Source: JAKALQ01 sp963978265 (GTDB taxonomy: Bacteria > Actinomycetota > Actinomycetes > S36-B12 > UBA5976). From it: a DNA stretch of 22,512 nucleotides. Positions 20,744 to 22,512 of the stretch are shown in pieces. The translations under genes were made by a program, and so were the position numbers. The stretch's first letter is position 1. The number at the start of each line of letters is the position of its first letter. The stretch covers positions 1 to 22,512 of the forward strand of contig CAXBQV010000020.1 of the NCBI GenBank assembly GCA_963978265.1, written 5' to 3'. The notes under the pieces are model-generated. The model saw nothing but the letters and a program-made list of their open reading frames with translations, was not told the DNA's origin and searched no databases.

Positions 20744-22140
20744 TGCTCGACGCCGCACTGCGCGCGCGCGTCGTCGCCTGGCGCGACGACGATCCCGACG
20801 AGACCACCGTTGCGCAGACCGATGCACTGGTCACACGCGCCGAGGCCGGCGATGCGGACGCGATCACAGCACTCACCAGTTCGTTCGGCGCCTTCCTCGA
20901 GTTCGGCACTGCCGGATTGCGCGGAGAGATCGGCCCCGGGCCGTCGCGCATGAACCGAGCAGTGGTGTCGCGAGCTGCCGCGGGGCTTGCCGCCTACCTG
21001 CGCGCGAACAGTGGCCGGCGGGCCGTTGTCGGCTACGACGCACGTCATCGCAGCATCGACTTCGCCGTCGACACCTGTGAAATCCTGCAGGCGGCCGGCA
21101 TCGACGCACATCTCCTGCCCACCACACTCCCGACACCACTGCTGGCATTCGCAGTACAGGCACTCGGCTTCGACGCCGGTGTCATGGTGACGGCGTCGCA
21201 TAATCCGCCACAGGACAACGGCTACAAGGTGTATCTGGGTGACGGCAGCCAGATCGTGCCACCGGCGGATGCAGCAATCGCCGCGCAGATCGCGAAGGTG
21301 ACGTCTGCGCGCGAACTGCCTCGATCCGCAGATTTCGAAGTGCTGTCACACGACATCGTCGATGCGTATGTCAATGCGGCCGCATCGCTCATTGCGCCGA
21401 CTGCACCCCGCGACGTGCGCGTCGTATCGACCTCGTTGCACGGCGTCGGGCATGAGACCTGGATGTCGGTGATGCGGGCCGCCGGATTCCAATTGCCGTC
21501 GGTGGTGCTCGCACAGGCCGCACCCGATCCCGAATTCCCCACCGTGAAATTCCCGAATCCCGAGGAAGCGGGCGCGGCGGACCTTCTCCTCGTGCAGGCA
21601 GCAGCGCACCGCGCCGACATCGCAATCGCCCACGACCCGGACGCCGATCGCTGCGCCGCTGGTGTCTTCGACCCGCACCTCGACCGATGGCGACTCCTCA
21701 CCGGCGATGAGCTCGGAACGCTGCTCGGCTGGTGGACGATCGAACGCGCCCGCAGGTTCGAACTCCCGGAACCGGCCGGCGTCTTCGCATGCAGCATCGT
21801 GTCCTCGACCCTCCTGCTGAAACTCGCACAGGCGAACGGCATTGCGGCGGCACAGACACTGACCGGATTCAAGTGGATCGGCCGCGTTCCCGGACTCGTC
21901 TTCGGGTACGAGGAGGCCCTCGGCTACTGCGTCGCACCGCAGATCGCGGCGGACAAGGACGGCATCACAGCAGCGCTGCGCGTCGTCGAGATGGCAGCCT
22001 CACTCAGGGCGGAGGGTCGGACCCTGCTCGACGCATTGGACGCCATCTATGCGGAGTTCGGCCGCCACGCGACCTCGCAGTTGAGCATCCGGATGGATGC
22101 GGCGTCGGAGATCCGCGCCGCCGTGCAGCGCCTCCGCGCG
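20743..22140 (+). CDS. pmmB: Phosphomannomutase/phosphoglucomutase family, C-terminus lost at a chimeric join
   Basis: Alpha-D-phosphohexomutase (possibly phosphopentomutase) of which 466 residues are intact. FEFGTAGLRGE-type start (FLEFGTAGLRGEIGPG, about 51-66), catalytic phosphoserine S152 in VTASHNPPQDNGYKV, the metal site DPDADR (298-303), the sugar loop FGYEEALGY (388-395) and AADKDGITAAL (402-412) are all present. The similarity ends near residue 466 at 22140; the fourth domain with the phosphate-binding RxSGTEP motif is missing. The frame runs open to the end of the window, but from about 22141 onward the plus strand is antisense to helicase and clpX pieces. ATG at 20743 overlaps the deoD stop. 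In its natural genome the gene is probably complete at some 540-560 residues (inference). Confidence 0.88.
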
Positions 22141-22227
22141 CAGTCCGTGCGCCGTCATCGTCTCGACCAGCGATTCGACTTCGAGCCGCGTACGGCAGAA
22201 GACCAGCGTCGCCACGGGATCTTCCAT
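22117..22227 (-). pseudogene. DEAD-box RNA helicase fragment (start of C-terminal RecA domain)
   Basis: About 37 residues reading PVATLVFCRTRLEVESLV then ETMTAHGLRAEALHGG. This is the start of the second RecA-like domain of DEAD-box helicases (motif IV VFCRTR and the conserved AEALHGG before the missing SQ..R). Neither the first RecA domain nor motifs V and VI are present. It is in frame with the clpX fragment upstream, and joins phosphomannomutase antisense downstream. It is far too short to function, and is best explained as a piece from elsewhere joined here. Confidence 0.6.
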
Positions 22228-22512
22228 GTCCAGGATGCGCGCGAGCGTCTGGGCCATGTGCGTCTTTCCACAGCCGGTCGGGCCCAACAGCAAGATGTTG
22301 CTCTTCTGCAGTTCGACCTCGTCGCGACGAGTGCCACCGGTGGCCTTGTGCTTGATGCGGCGGTAGTGGTTGAACACCGCGACTGCCAGCACCTTCTTGG
22401 CGGCATCCTGACCGATGACGAAGTCATCGAGGAATGCGCGAATCTCTCGAGGTGTTGGAACGTTCTCCAACCCCAGACTCTTCGCATCGGCAACTTCGTC
22501 TTCGATGATCTC
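22228..22512 (-). pseudogene. clpX: ATP-dependent Clp protease ATPase subunit ClpX, N-terminal part only
   Basis: The frame is open at the window edge, so the first residues (zinc finger) lie outside; the visible part starts EIIEDEVADAKSLG, then VPTPREIRAFLDDFVIGQDA, AKKVLAVAVFNHYRRI, DEVELQKSNILLLGPTGCGK (Walker A GPTGCGKT) and TLARILD. All these are hallmarks of ClpX, the AAA+ unfoldase of ClpXP. Similarity stops at D (22228-22230), where ClpX proteins continue VPFAIADATTLTEAGYVG; instead a helicase fragment follows in frame. H71 and M72 in KTHMAQ replace the usual LLAQ. The TTG at 22470 is internal, not a start. The gene looks interrupted by a chimeric join. Confidence 0.85.

Noticed and set aside
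22000..22470. ClpX-helicase fusion as a new protein
   Set aside because: Both domains are broken in the middle of conserved cores and the tail is antisense phosphomannomutase; an artefact is the simpler reading.
1..22512. CRISPR arrays, insertion sequences, prophage, tRNA or rRNA genes
   Set aside because: No regular repeats, transposase or integrase motifs, or tRNA-like cloverleaf sequences were seen; nearly all bases are accounted for by conserved genes.

Overview
The window is about 22.5 kb of high-GC DNA (roughly 60-65% G+C by eye) from an actinobacterium. Three things support this. There is an acyl-CoA carboxylase set of actinobacterial type: a fused biotin carboxylase/BCCP alpha subunit, a carboxyltransferase beta subunit and a tiny epsilon subunit next to maf. 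Many genes start 6-7 bases after a TANNNT hexamer, the mark of leaderless transcripts common in this phylum. The gene order purE-purK-gtrA-birA-accD-accE-maf-accA and lpdA-GGCT-deoD-pmmB follows, as I recall it, M. tuberculosis Rv3275c-Rv3285 and Rv3303c-Rv3308, in compacted form. Family or genus cannot be fixed from the sequence.

Layout. (1) 1-1007: a truncated EamA transporter (+) meets a truncated secreted cell-wall-binding-repeat protein (-) head-on near 207. (2) 1081-7239: surface polysaccharide genes. The minus-strand operon is nucleotide-sugar dehydrogenase, ABC-2 permease, ABC ATPase, GT4 glycosyltransferase; wecB lies divergently and a GT2 glycosyltransferase follows. (3) 7280-9845: an LCP ligase and UDP-glucose dehydrogenase. 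(4) 9850-11941: purK-purE-CoA-binding protein (minus). (5) 11980-13831: GtrA flippase, an OmpR-type response regulator and biotin ligase. (6) 13869-18064: accD, accE, maf, accA. (7) 18057-22140: a cysteine-less LpdA, a GGCT-like protein, purine nucleoside phosphorylase and phosphomannomutase. (8) 22117-22512: fragments of a DEAD-box helicase and of clpX, fused to each other and to the phosphomannomutase.

How the genes fit together. The polysaccharide block could make UDP-HexNAc-uronic acid and UDP-glucuronate, assemble and export a polymer by an ABC route, and attach it to peptidoglycan through the LCP protein; a teichuronic-acid-like wall polymer is the simplest reading. Biotin ligase and the three carboxylase subunits form a self-contained malonyl/methylmalonyl-CoA module. 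The rest is purine synthesis and salvage plus sugar phosphate metabolism. Genes are packed tightly: most neighbours overlap or sit within a few bases, and the longest intergenic gaps are about 75 bases.

The most unusual features are the chimeric joins at both ends, which look like assembly or amplification artefacts rather than biology; a consistent leaderless promoter grammar at eight gene starts; and a bidirectional promoter between birA and accD in which the two -10 hexamers overlap on opposite strands. I did not find a convincing new defence, mobile or CRISPR-like system.
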